Assembly: GCF_963678635.1 (NCBI RefSeq)
Contig: NC_087070.1
Coordinates: 25,786,007-25,850,006 of the forward strand
Direction: 5' to 3'
DNA: 64,000 bases
From: Symsagittifera roscoffensis
Lineage: Eukaryota; Xenacoelomorpha; Acoela; Convolutidae
Shown: positions 23,481-35,430 of the stretch, piece after piece
How positions within the stretch are numbered: position 1 is the stretch's first letter
Layout: every line of letters starts with the position of its first letter
Program-made: the position numbers and the translations under genes
The notes under the pieces: model-generated
The model's input: only the letters and a program-made list of their open reading frames with translations
Told to the model about the DNA's origin: nothing
Databases searched by the model: none

Positions 23481-24257
23481 TTTGAAAGCGGCCCTTTGTA
23501 CTATTTTGAGATACCAATTTTTGGTGAATGAGCCTAAAATTTTTCTAAAAGCGCTTTTGGTGCCAATATATATTTCAGGTGGAGCGCGCGCTGAAAAAAC
23601 GCGATTTTTTGGTCAATATTTTCCAAAATGTGCCTAAAATTTTTCCATAAAAAACTTTTGGCCTGTTTTTTTTCGAAAATTTGCCAGTGGCGCACGAAAA
23701 TCTGGTCAAAACAAGGTTTTTTTGTGCTTTGGGGAGCGCGCAAAATGGAAAATCAATTCGATCGACCTAAAAAAAAAACGTCGACAAAAATTTTCAAAAT
23801 CCGCCCGTCTAGAAAATCCTGGATATGCCCCTGCTTTGAACCTAGTATAGTTATTTTTTTGAGCTTTTTGAACTATAAGTTAACAAAAAATTAAAATAAA
23901 ATTTTAGTTGAAAAATAAGTTTACTCCGTTCAGGCAAAAACTTTACTCCTTTCAAGCAAAAAGTATAGGAGCCAAATCGTTGCCTAAAAGTATTTAAGCC
24001 AAATCGTTAGCCGCAACTTAAAGGACCTGGGTAATATCGAGTGCGTTTTCGGAGTGCGTAATATCAAAGGAGAAAACCACTGTCACTATCGCAGACGAGG
24101 TTGACAGTGATGTTAAGTTGTATATCTTGTCATGAAAAGACAGCGTTTGCCAAAACTACCCGTCAAAGGTTATCAGGAAAACGAAGCTTAAAACTCAGTC
24201 TGAATATTGGGCCTTGATCTTTATTGCAGTTTTGAGCTTGATGTTTCCTGTCTTCAG

Positions 24258-26392
24258 GTCAACAAAGTCATCAAGGTGCTGGAAGCGCAGAGTCTCATCA
24301 AGGAGGTCAAAGGTTTGGAAAGAAATTGATTGTGAATCTCTCTAAAGTGATCAAGGCTTTGGGTACGAACTGAAACGCTTTTTTAAATATTCATAAGGCA
24401 TGCAATTGAGTGTACCATGATTGTTTTTCTGAATTAAATTGTTAGGGAGTATAGACTTTCAGCCAATGGTTTTTACTAAGCACTGACAATAAATTCGAAT
24501 TGATTTTGGGTGACATGAACTATTTTATGTCCAAGAGTTATTTTGCATAGAATTATTAATGTCCAAAATTATCTAGAAAACGGGAGACGGTATTTGAAAA
24601 AGCTTGCATCAAAATGGTTTGCTGAATGGCATGGCATGGCTTTGTAATTTGCAGGAGCTTCCGGACGCAAGAAGATGTACATCCTGTATGACCTTGAACT
24701 TGACCTGAACCAGTGCAGAAGTCCATGGGTGAATTTAGAGGGCGAGGCCGAGGTGGAGTTCATTCGAATAGTGCTGGACTAGTGCGAACGCTGTCTGCAA
24801 GAAAGGTCGACAGAGATCGTCAAATATGAAAACAAATAATAAATCCGCTTGCTAGGTCAAATTGCAAATAGTGAACAGAATTAAAAACAATATTGGATGA
24901 ACCATGAAAAATCTACTTAAATTTTTTTCATATTTTAAAAAGACGGACGAATTTTCTTATAAATCCGCATAAGATCATTGAAATATTATATAAATTGGGT
25001 GAAACTTGTCGACTTTTGAAGGTAAGATCAAGCGAAAGAAAAATATCCTGACGATTCAATAACGCGACACCACGCATGTTTTGTTTCCATTGCCGAAATA
25101 GCCAGTCTGATCAAAGGACTGAACGTTAGCAAAGTGGACCTGAAGCCGCAGGATATAGAAGCTCTGATGGATCTGTGAGTGAACAATTTTTGAAATAATT
25201 TTGTCGTTTGCAATGATTTCATATCGAACTAGTTCCTAATCAACTTGCCAGTTCCCGCAATCCTCCTCATCAGAAATCATTTTTTTTCACATGTTGCATC
25301 AGCTTTAAATGTCGATAGTTTCGACATAGGAAGTCCCAGGCTGATGGTCGGACTGAAATTTAAATTTACTAAGATCGTCCGGGTTTTTCGTGGGTCGCAA
25401 ATTGGACTTTCAACTTCTATGAACTCCTCCGAATGCTATTTTAAGCACTCTCTTTTTGTGTGATTCCATAGAAACGCTCCGGCCAAACTATCAATTTACA
25501 AAAAAAAAATTGCGAAAGTGTAAATGAAGTCACTATATTCCAAACAGTTATTATGCTTTGAAAACTGCCACTGCAAAAATGCATTTTGATTTCGCCTTCG
25601 CAAATTGAGTTAATAATCTACGAAGGGGTATTGAAAGTTGATCAGCAAAGTTTTTGACAGACTTTTTCTGCCCTTTTGAAGATATTGACGTTGATGAGTT
25701 AAAATGTTAAAGTATGTTTTTCTGAGCTGAAATTTAAAAAAAGTTTTTTTTTTGTAAAATTTTTAAGATTTAAAAATAAGTAAATTGTCAATTTGCTGAA
25801 TCCATTTGGGTAAATTACTAAATTTTTAATTTTTTGGTATGTTTTATTTATGGTTTTTTCAGAAGATAAGGGACAAGAACCCTATATCACTAATTTTTTG
25901 AGCTAAAGAGCTGAAACAGTTTGAACAAATGTAAAAAAAATTACCTGTCAAGTATATGAGCGTCAGATGCGCCTAAGCACAATTTTAGAAGCCGTCATCC
26001 AAAAATTTATGGTAAAAGATTCTCGCTTTGAGCTATCAATGGTCGAAGCATTGAGAAAAAGGGGGGGGGGGTCATCCCGCATTATTCTAAATCTGCCCAT
26101 GAAGTGAACTCCTACAATTTTTCCCTATGACAACATTTAACAATTTGACCGGCTAGTTTTGTTTAGTCTGGTGTACGATAGCAAAGCGGAAAAGAACGTG
26201 AAAGGGTCTACCGAATTGGAGCACTCGACCTCGTACAAATTGATCCCATCGTTGCTCCCCCCTTCGGGATTAGTGTGTACACCCTGTGGAATTTGTCCGG
26301 TGAAAAAAGACTGCTCCCCAATCGGAGATATCACGCCGGTTACTTGTGAATACTTCAACGACTATTGGCTGCCAAATCAAACTGGCTTCTAG
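24258..26392 (+). pseudogene. Partial POLR3F copy: last four exons, two nonsense changes
   Basis: Exons equivalent to 4-7 of POLR3F lie at 24258-24312, 24655-24805, 25022-25174 and 26167-26392. Splice sites are kept. The glutamine codon of VLDQCERC has become TAG (24780-24782), and the codon after the exon 5/6 junction has changed from TCA to TAA (25023-25025). The last exon stays fully open and keeps all four Fe-S cysteines. With no 5' exons, no start codon and two stops, this cannot make RPC6. Its 3' exons could in principle be used as alternative downstream exons by the upstream gene, but nothing in the sequence shows this. Confidence 0.9.
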
Positions 26393-27557
26393 CGTGATCA
26401 GTTGTCCTAAACAAAGCCAGATCCAGCAAAAACAAATATTTTGAAACATTCTGTTGTTCTCTGTTTGGAGATGGACTTGAGTTTATTTTAATTTACGACT
26501 GTCTTTACTTTGTAATTCACAGTGATGAATAGTTGTTGAAACAATTCGCTGCTTTGGATTGATTCAAGCAGGTAAATGGATAAAACAAAGCGAATATTAT
26601 GATAGTTTTTTTGCCAAAAAATTTATGACAGAAGTAGAAGAAATTGTTTGAAAATTTAACTCATATTACTTGAGTTCATTGCGAAGCTGGTTGGTAATTG
26701 TTAATTTTTTGGAATGATACCAGTGAAATTTGTTGAAGTTGAGATAGCAAAAATTATATATTGTTGCTTCACTTTTTTTGTCTAATTATTAGCAAATCAG
26801 CGAACCTCTGACACATTCGATATATCAAAGATTGCAGCTTTTCCACTAAGGTGAGACATCTCTGTCGATGCTTAAAAAACGGACATAAAGAGTACTCGGG
26901 GGGTTGAAAGTTCGTTTTGTTGTTTTCTGAACTTTTCGGAACTGCTTTTCATCAGCTCAATTGGCGTCTTTCCAAGTGTTGTCGGCAGAGGTCTTACTTT
27001 GTATATTTTATTTCAATGCTCATCAGGCATTGAGTAGCTTTAGTTGCATTTTCTGTCACAATTTTTGATTGCACGTATCGCCAGTGTGTTTGCATTTATC
27101 GCGGAAGATGCAAAACTCCACTTAATAACTTTATCAAAAACTTTACTTGCTAAAAAAGTTTCTCTCGAATATGGCTCATGGTAGTTAATACTCTTATGTT
27201 TAGGTTATGTGACTAAACATGGAGTTAATTTTAAATCAGTTTCCTCGTTATTGATTAATTTTATTTTTGATATAATACCAATATACCATCGTGTGCAAGT
27301 TTGGTCTAATTTTTTTTGAATTTGGTCACATCATAGAAAATGGCAAAAAAAAATAAAATTGGAACTTGTAACAATTTTTCGGCAATTCACTTTTTTTTCG
27401 GCAATCAAGCTTTTTTCTGACTGATCTAAATTATTTTTTTTGAAGTAAAGCCATATCCAAATCAGCGTTACTGAAACTTTTTTAAAGCACTGAAATTGAA
27501 ATGATCAATACCTTAAACCAGGGGCAGATTTAGCGGGAGAGGGGGGGCGGACGCCTC

Positions 27558-28307
27558 TTCTTCTTCTTCTTTTGTCATTTACGCCCCGTGAGGGGGCCTT
27601 GATTCCCAGTTTCCAGGACATGTGATCCTGTGTCTTGAAATGTTGTTTTTTGTCACCCAAGTACCGCATTCTTCGCATTGGATTCTGGCTCTCGTTCCGG
27701 CGAATCGTCCTGTGATAATGGTGTTGGTTACTTCTGGGGCTGTCGGGTGCTCTCCTCGACAGGTCCTCCGGTGTCTTGCCATGTTGCTCAACGACAGGGA
27801 CTTCTGACACTTCGGACAGAACCCACCCTGACCTCCTTGGCACGCCTTGAAGTGGTTCGTCAGAGCAGCCTGGTCCGAAAAACTGTCGTTGCACTTTGGA
27901 CACTTGTAGTCCACTGACTCCCTTCTGTGTGCTTTTCTCTCGTGATTCGTCCGTCCTCCTTTTGATGCGCACTTCTTGTCGCATCCGTCCCAGCGGCAAG
28001 GCCAACCGCTGTCACTTATTCTCTCTCGATTCCATTGTGAGCGGGCCGGTTTTTCCGATCCTCTGTGCCAGTTGCACATTTGCGTCTCCCAGTTTTTGAG
28101 GAACGTCCTGCGATCTGTAACGGTCTTCTTCCATCGTTTCCGGTCATTGGTGAGGTTCTCGCTGTTGTCGTCTTCATGTCCCGCTTCTTTCAGCAGTCTG
28201 CGCCAGTACTGGATGGTGTTGCCTCGCGAGTTCCCACTGCGTGTCCTCTCCATGTCCCAGGATCCGAGGACGGCTTTCTTCACAATCCTCTCATCCGACA
28301 TTAGAGA
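27558..28307 (-). mobile_element. 5'-truncated LINE 3' end with C2H2 zinc fingers (unit 2)
   Basis: Duplicate of 18634-19383, open on the minus strand over 240 codons (28301-27579). The fingers are more intact than in unit 1: CRWDGCDKKCASKGG keeps the extra lysine, and KCPKCN keeps both cysteines. It is flanked by the same long direct repeat (about 27479-27557 and 28308-28388). Confidence 0.88.
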
Positions 28308-28350
28308 GGATTTTTAAAGCACTGAAATTGAAATGATCAATACCTTAAAC

Positions 28351-28910
28351 CAGGGGCAGATTTAGCGGGAGAGGGGGGGCGGACGCCTCTCCTCCTCCTC
28401 CTCCTCCTCCCCAACCTCAGGGTTCCACCAACTGCCGACCCAAAGGGTTCCACCAAGGTGAGACATCTCTTGTGTCGATGCTGTAAAAACGGACAAAGAG
28501 TATTCGGGGGATTGAAAGTTCGTTTTCTTGTTTTCTGAAATTTTCGGAACTTGAAATTTGAAAGTGTCCCTTTGTACTATTTTGAGATACCAATTTTTGG
28601 TGAATGAGCCTAAAATTTTTCTAAAAGCGCTTTTGGTGCCAATATATATTTCAGGTGGAGCGCGCGCTGAAAAAACGCGATTTTTTGGTCAATAATTTCC
28701 AAAATGTGCCTAAAATTTTTCCATAAAAAAACTTTTGGACTGTTTTTTTTCGAAAATTTGCCAGTGGCGCACGAAAATCTGGTCAAAACAAGGTTTTTTT
28801 TGTGCTTTGGGGAGCGCGCAAAATGGAAAATCAATTCGATCGACCTAAAAAAAAACGTCGAAAAAAATTTTCAAAATCCGCCCGTCTAGAAAATCCTAGA
28901 TATGCCCCTG
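28351..28910. mobile_element. hAT-type MITE, unit 2, 560 bp, uninterrupted
   Basis: Runs from CAGGGGCAGATTTAG to ATATGCCCCTG with flanking CCTTAAAC and CTTTGAAC octamers. The CTCCTCCTCCTCC tract at 28387-28408 is the empty site of the LINE found in unit 1. Confidence 0.78.
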
Positions 28911-29112
28911 CTTTGAACCTAGTATAGTTATTTTTTTGAGCTTTTTGAACTATAAGTTAACAAAAAATTAAAATAAAATTTTAGTTGAAAAATAAGTTTA
29001 CTCCGTTCAGGCAAAAACTTTACTCCTTTCAAGCAAAAAGTATAGGAGCCAAATCGTTGCCTAAAAGTATTTTAGCCAAATCGTTAGCCGCAACTTAAAG
29101 GACCTGGGTAAA

Positions 29113-31669
29113 AAAACTTCGAACTATCTAAACTAAAAAATTGAAACGAGCTCTTTTCTGCGCTATATTTAAATATACGTGTAATCTTGAAAATCATATC
29201 AATGATTTCGATTGAACGTTACAAAAATGTTGAAAATTTGTTGAACTTCATTCTGTTAAATTTTTTCTCACACGCATATAAATTTCAAAATGACAAATCT
29301 TGTTACACTAATCGCAAAATTTTGCTTATTGAGCTTGCTTCATTTCAGTTTTCAATTAATTTTTGAGCCGGATTAACTTGCTACTTATGCTAGTCTTTGT
29401 AAAACTTGGAAAATCCGCCCCTCTTATCTATCTCAAGACTTCATAACTTCACAAAATATAGACACAATTGAAAATTTCAAAAAAGGTTTTTCTCGACAGG
29501 AGAAAACTAATCCGAAGAACAAAAGATCCCCAAGTAAGAAAGTATTTCTTTAACTTTCCTAAAAGAAGGATCTAAAGTCAAATTTCGGAAGCATTTCGGA
29601 ATCTAAAGTCAAATTTCTGAATAAAAAAGTAATACCGTGAAAAAGCGTATTTCTTCAACTTTCCTAAAAGAAGAATCAAAAATCAAATTTTGGAAGCATA
29701 ATGCTGAATAATAAAATAATACTGTGAAAAAGCGTCCTCGCAAAAACGGGCTGACGCTTGCCTTAAATCAATTAGTAATTAATTTTTGCTAACAATCAAT
29801 ATTTTGTATGACAAAAAGAAGAAAACACTGTCCGGAAAACTATATCATGGAGTCCAGGTAAAGAGGAGCTCAAATTTGTTTCTTTTATTTATTTATTCGC
29901 TTCTTATTTATTCGCTTTTATTTATTTATTCAATCGCAACTTGAGCCGAACTGTAAATTTTTAATAATAAAAAGATAAAGTACTCTTTTCAGATAAAGTA
30001 CTGACTACAATTCACTCATTAAAGTCACTTTTTTGCTTGTTTTCCAATTTGATGATTAAAAATTGGCTTTGATTTCAACACATTTAAAGAATTACGAGAA
30101 GTACCTATTTAATTCTTTGTAGTTCAGTCCATTTAAAAAAAAAACATTTTTTAAATTGTAATTCATTGTATCTCAAGTAAACTCTTGAAATAAATAAATT
30201 GACTTTTTTGCAGGTAACCGTTTTCATTTTGACATCATTTTCCGATAATGTGTTGATGCCATGAAATTTATTTGGAAGGAAACTTGGTGGAAGGAAAATT
30301 TCAAAGGAAATCACTTTAAAAACACTCAGTCTTTCTCAAAACAAAACAAAAATTTGTCAGACGTGCTTTTCAGACTGTCGGACAATCTTTCCAAGTCTGT
30401 CGGACAAATTGGATTATAGAAAAAAGTTTGTCCGAAAGGGAAAAATGGCCACATCAGAGTGATTTTTTAAATAAGCAAAAGCATTTGCCTCATTTAGTTT
30501 CTAACAGATTGTTTCAGTCATAGATTACGACGACTAATAGATAATCTTGATCTATCAGAAATTCTTCATTTTTTTATTTACACTGCGATAACAAGATATT
30601 TTTGAACAAAAACTTGAAATCGAGCCAAGGCTTGACTATAAAAAGTTGAGTCATGGAGAAATTGCGCCTAAACTGAGAGTGTTACAGGTCCTAAAAAGAA
30701 ATATATTGCCGCCTTATCAACTTTCAACACAAAAAATAAGATCAGAAAATATCTCTGTGTTGTCGTGAAAGAGTTATCGATTGGAATTTGAATATCGATA
30801 GGAACATTCGGATTTAAAAAAAGCAGCGTAATATAGATACAATCAGAACACTTATGAAAATGAAGGTGAAAATTTTGAAAATGAACGAAGACAAAAATTA
30901 AAATAGCAACAAAGGGTAAGAACTGCAAATGTTGCTGAGCATAATTTTTCCGCGAATGTCGAACTTGAAGAAAATGGATTCGACGGTTGTTTCGAATCCC
31001 GGATGTTTCATGAGGTTTTTGAAGATATATTTTGTAGTCGAAATGCCCGGCGTTCAAACATTTTGTTGTTCAAATCTAGCGGCTGAAAAAGGAAGTAGTG
31101 ACCCAACAGCTTTTTCAATTTCTGCTTTCGTTTTTATTTTTCGGAGGCAGTACTTTATAATTCTTTAGTTTCTTAATATTAAGACTGACGTTTCTCAGCA
31201 CTCTAACTATCTCAGGGAATTTAGAACGAACCAGCGCCATCAAAGATTATTTTACTACTTTAGTCGACAAAACTTAATCTGTATACCTTCTCAAAATCCA
31301 ATTTTTCAGGATTTTTGAAAGCGTTTTAGTTTGATGTATTTTACTTGGATTTACAACGTTCCATTTGGTCTTTACTTGGATTTTAAAATCGATAACAAAT
31401 TATCTCAGCTGACATCCATGTAATTAAAACACACTTTTCATTCACGAATTGTCTTTGTATCGTGAACAAAAGTTTTAGCATTAATTTTGATTTCAATGCA
31501 CTCATTAAAAATTTCTGATAGAAAATTCAGTGGAAAACTTGATCATTCAGAAATAAAAGGCTGATCTTTTCAATAAGAAAACTCTTTTTAAGATGAAATA
31601 TCAAGCAAATATTCTATTAACAACTCAACTAATTCCTAATTCTCACACCTTGCTAGGAAAAAACACAAG
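29113..31669. other. AT-rich DNA, no gene recognised
   Basis: No exon, domain or element terminus is recognisable. There is a short direct repeat at 29525-29745 (AAGTATTTCTTTAACTTTCC and GCGTATTTCTTCAACTTTCC, each followed by a similar block) and a TTTATTTATT microsatellite at 29880-29930. A group of TGTCGGACAA words lies at 30355-30430. The longest open frames (30668-31057 minus, 129 codons) show no motif I know. Confidence 0.45.
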
Positions 31670-31671
31670 CG

Positions 31672-31915
31672 GCGCTACTTAAGAAAAGACTTAAGCGGCG
31701 CGATTTAAGATAAGACTGGCGGCGCGACTTAAGAAAAGACTTAAGCGGCGCGACTTAAGAAAAGACTGACGGCGCGACTTAAGAGAAGACCGAAGCCGCG
31801 ATTTAAGAAAAAACTTAAGCGGTGCGACTTAACATAAGACCGACGGCGCGACTTGAGAAAAAAACTTAAGCGGCGCGACTTAAGATAAGACCGACGGCGC
31901 GACTTAAGAAAAAAC
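31672..31915. repeat. Minisatellite of alternating 26- and 24-bp units with GGCGCGACTTAAG core
   Basis: About nine and a half units, mainly ACTTAAGAAAAGACTTAAGC-type (26 bp) alternating with ACTTAAGATAAGACCGACGG-type (24 bp), each carrying GGCGCG, for a higher-order period of about 50 bp. Palindromic CTTAAG occurs in most units. The following stretch to 32020 holds GTCGCGCC words in the opposite orientation. Confidence 0.85.
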
Positions 31916-32509
31916 GTTTGGTATTGTGCTCAGTCGCGCATGTCGTGGCGGTTTATTCTCGGTCGCGATGGTCTGAAATTGAAAAATTTCAGTCGCGCCG
32001 GTCGCGCCATTACCTTAGGCTCGACCTAATGTATCAATATATAAAAATTTTCTAACTGCGCATGAACCAAAACGTATTTCTAGTTTTCACAACCAGTCTC
32101 AATTTTTTTTTCACACACACAAGAGGCAATATCATCTGATGCACCCTATTCAAAACGATTAAATCAACTGCAAAAAGTTGGAACAACTTACAAAACAACA
32201 TAGGACTTTCAAACGCTTTTTTGCAAAACAAGCGTTAAGGTAGATAAAATAAGGAATCGACAGCCCACTGAAAAAACTATCAATGTCCAAAAAAAGAACA
32301 AAAACAATTTTTAGAGAAATAAAATTGAATACAATGCAATATTGGCTGTTACATCAAGCGAGAAACTTTATTATAGGTTTGATGAAATCAACAAAACAAA
32401 ATCCGTCACCATGGTCGCTTTAACACAGATAGAACTCAGGAAATAACACTTAAATAAACCGTGAACTAATTTTAAAACTATTATTTTCAATTGTACATCT
32501 CTTTTTACA

Positions 32510-33480
32510 GTTCACATTGCATAATTTGCCTATACAAACTTCATAATAATTTTCAAGAAAATTTCGAAAAAAGAAGTGTTGTTAGAAACAAAAAAGAGTT
32601 AGATTCTAGGGATGCTAATTTTCAAGGGTACCTACTCAAAAAAAAAATTGATTTGGACAAACAAATCATCCCGTAAAGCTACCTGCAGTTTTCACATAAA
32701 TACGCCTAAATGCGATGAAAAAAATGCTTGAGAAAAACTAGAATTGAAATTTCATAGACAAATGAACGAATGTTTGAATTAGATTTAAAAATATCAATTT
32801 CTAGATGATTTAGTGGCGAAGTGTTGAGTTTTTGAAACAAAGACAAATGTTACCAAAAAGGCGCAACAGAAATTTCACCCACACAAAGTGTTTAGTGACA
32901 AAGTGTTGAGGTTTGGAAAGAAAAACAAATGTTAACGAAAACGCGCAACAGAAGTTTCACCTACGAAACGTCAATAATATAAAATCGCAATTTGCCGCTA
33001 GGAATTTGGGTAATTCGGGAACAATTGACAAAGTCATAGAAGCTGATGTTTGAGTGCCAATTTTTCGAGGTCAAGAAGAGAAAAGTCTCTTTTCGTTTGA
33101 CTGAAACGTCTCATGGTCGGAAAGTTTCTGGATTAAAATTATACTAATGGCACATAATGCGTTTTGGAAACCAAAATCAACAACGACTAATTGACCCGCT
33201 GTTTTTAACGGATGGGTTAAATCATTTAACGGAAATAGTTCGAAAACATCCATTTTGGTCGGGCCAAAATAATGACCAGATCTACTAGAAAAACTTTGAA
33301 ATTCAGATTTAAGAAAACATCAGATCAAGACTAAGCAAAAAAGAATTGACCAATAGAACTACTTGGAAAATCTAGAATTATCATGAAATTTTGAGCATTC
33401 CAAAACTAATGATGAAAATGGATGGAGTTTAATCAGACTCCTCTCATGCTATCAGGTTTTAAATAAAGGCAATAAGGTAG
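32510..33480 (+). repeat. Long repeat family, plus-oriented arm
   Basis: Matches 34585-35430 in inverted orientation and 36260-36847 in direct orientation. Shared blocks include the phrases around AAAAAAGAAGTGTTGTTAG, CGCAATTTGCCGCTAGGAA and GTGCCAATTTTTCGAGGTC. A 75-bp local tandem duplication lies at about 32815-32965. The translated pieces resemble the open frame of the inverted arm but are interrupted. Confidence 0.75.
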
Positions 33481-34584
33481 CAATGATAGCCTGTTACTGT
33501 GCAAGCCGGTTACTGTGCAATAGTCGGTTACCACAGTCTAAAAAATACAAAGATGTTTTCTGACCGTGTTTTCTGACGAATAATTTTTTTGAAATTAATG
33601 TCGTTTTTTTCTGCATGTTGTGATAAAAGCAAAAATAGAACCTAGGCATATTTGAAAGTCATAATAAATTAGGTCAATTGGAAAACAGTTTTTGCAGGGA
33701 AATGACTAAAAAATTTAAAAAAAAACAATTCTTTGATTCACGAAATTGCGCTAAAAACTCCAACAATTACCTTTACAAGAGTAAAACAAAATTCTAACGT
33801 CTGAAATTAGGCTTAATCAAGCTATTGCGAATATTAATTACCTTACCGATTAGATAGAAATTAGACGAAAAAACCAATTTTTCTCGACACTGTGAAAACG
33901 TTTCTGAAATTTTAAAAAGTCGTTCAAATCACGACTGAAAGGGCTTCAATATATGATATATCACTAAACGATAAAAATTTTTTCCGGATATACTGTTGCT
34001 TTAAATCAGTAAGCCTTGAAAATACGTAAATTGTCAGGAAATTGTGAAAAAATAGCTTAAATCAGATAATGTCAGTTTTTTCATTTTTAAAAATGGGCAT
34101 ACAAGGAAAATGTTGTTTTGACTTTGCAAATCAACAGCTGATAGTTTTTACTTCTGATTAAAAAAAAACTTTCAACCAGCTCTACAGCCACAGAAAAAAA
34201 TTCAGAAAAAATCTGGGAAAAAACTTGATGCGCAAGGAATCGAATTTAGCCACTGAATCTTTGCGTTTTCAGTCAACTGAAAACTCGGAACGCGTTACGT
34301 CAGCACTTATAAATACAATAATTTCATTAGCTTAATGCAATATTTTCAACACAATGGTTCAAGTACCTCCTCCTAATTTTTTTTCGTTTTTTTAGTCAAT
34401 TTTCTTCAAAAACTGTTTTCCAATCGACCTATTTTACATTGACTTTCAATCATGCCTGTGTTCTATTTTTTCGTTCAGAAATTTTCATCAAAACATACAG
34501 AAAAAAAAGACAGCAATTTGAGAAACCAATTCTTATATCTTTCTTACTTTCCTGCCTTTAAATAATTTGATGTTTAGCAAAAAA

Positions 34585-35430
34585 AAACCTGATAGCAGGA
34601 GAGGAGTCTGAAGAATTTCCATACATTTTCATCATTCGTTTTGGGGCGCCCAAAAAATCACGATAATTCTAGCTTTTTTAAATAGTTCTATTGCCAATAC
34701 ATTTTTGCTAAGTCGCGAGCTAATGTTTTTTTTTAACCTGAAACTTAAATTTTTTCTTGTAGATCAGGTAGTTTTTTGGCTCGGCCAAAATGAATTCATT
34801 CGAGCTATTTCCGTTGCATGATTTAACCAATCCGTTAAAAACAGTGTGTATTTTGGTCGTTGTTGAATTTGAGGTCCAAACCGCATAATGTGCTATTAGT
34901 AGAATTATTAATCCAGAAAAACTCAAACCAAGAGAAGCTGCAGTCAAACAAAAAGAGGATTTTCTCTTCTTGACCTCAAATAATTGGCACCCAAATTCAG
35001 CTAAAACTTTGTCAATTGTTTTGGAATTACCAATTTTCTTAGCAGCAAATTGCGATTTGATAATCTTTTTAAGGCGAAAATATTGTTGCGCGTTTTCATT
35101 AACATTTGTTGTTGTTTCCAAAACTCAACACTTTGCCCTTAAATTATCTACAAAATGATATTTTTGATCTAATTCAAACAATCGTTCACCTGTTTATGAT
35201 ATTTCAATTCTAGTTTTGCGCAAGCATAGTTTCTTATCGCTTTTAGGCGTATTTATGTGTATACTCTACGTAGCTTTACGGCAAAATTGCATGTGTCCAA
35301 AGCAATCCGTAGCATCCGTAAAAAATTAGCATCCGTAGAATTTAACTCGTTGTTGTTTCTAACAAGACTTCTTTTTTCGAAACCTTCATGAAAATTTATT
35401 TGATGTTTATTTCAGCAAATTGTGCAGCAT
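34585..35430 (-). repeat. Long repeat family, minus-oriented arm
   Basis: Inverted relative of 32510-33480, diverged, with about 1.1 kb between the arms. The two could form a very large imperfect hairpin, or be two independent insertions in opposite orientation. It carries the best-preserved open frame of the family. Confidence 0.72.
34720..35121 (-). CDS. 133-codon ORF of the long repeat family, function unknown
   Basis: I do not recognise this product. The frame starts METTTNVNEN, has a basic N-terminal part, and a hydrophobic stretch (about residues 60-85, including LGLSFSGLIILLIAHYAVW) that could be a membrane segment, followed by a Ser/Asn-rich tail and a lysine-rich end. Related but interrupted translations exist at 32900-33300 and 36300-36640, with similar residues around FAAKKIGNSKTIDKV and FEVKKRKSS. 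This may be a relic of an element-encoded protein or simply the frame that happens to remain open. Confidence 0.25.
   Translation of the reverse strand: METTTNVNENAQQYFRLKKIIKSQFAAKKIGNSKTIDKVLAEFGCQLFEVKKRKSSFCLTAASLGLSFSGLIILLIAHYAVWTSNSTTTKIHTVFNGLVKSCNGNSSNEFILAEPKNYLIYKKKFKFQVKKKH

Larger units (their letters stand above)
19424..23833. mobile_element. hAT-type MITE, unit 1, interrupted by a LINE
   Basis: The left end CAGGGGCAGATTTAG and the right end ATATGCCCCTG are imperfect terminal inverted repeats. The flanking octamers CCTTAAAC and CTTTGAAC agree at six of eight positions, fitting an old 8-bp target duplication of the hAT superfamily. The internal sequence is related, in inverted orientation, to the MITE at 38703-39092. 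There is no transposase. A 3.9-kb LINE splits it within a CTC-type microsatellite. Confidence 0.75.
15082..24034. repeat. Tandem segmental duplication, unit 1 (carries the working POLR3F 3' exons)
   Basis: The sequence from 15082 onward is repeated from 24044 onward in the same order and orientation, at high identity, through the last four POLR3F exons, the 3' flank, a truncated LINE and a hAT MITE, to a shared end (GGACCTGGGTAA) at about 24034 and 29112. The offset falls from 8962 at the left to about 8924 at 18.6 kb because of small indels. Unit 1 is about 3.87 kb longer because it contains the full-length LINE at 19466-23331. Confidence 0.92.
24044..29112. repeat. Tandem segmental duplication, unit 2 (pseudogene copy, no full-length LINE)
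   Basis: Second unit, about 5.07 kb, matching 15082-24034 without the inserted LINE. It begins 214 bases before the copied exon 4 and has no counterpart of exons 1-3. The junction with unit 1 lies at about 24035-24043. Confidence 0.92.

Noticed and set aside
31672-31915. Possible CRISPR-like array of short repeats
   Set aside because: The DNA is eukaryotic, units are contiguous without unique spacers, and no cas-like gene is present; it is a minisatellite.
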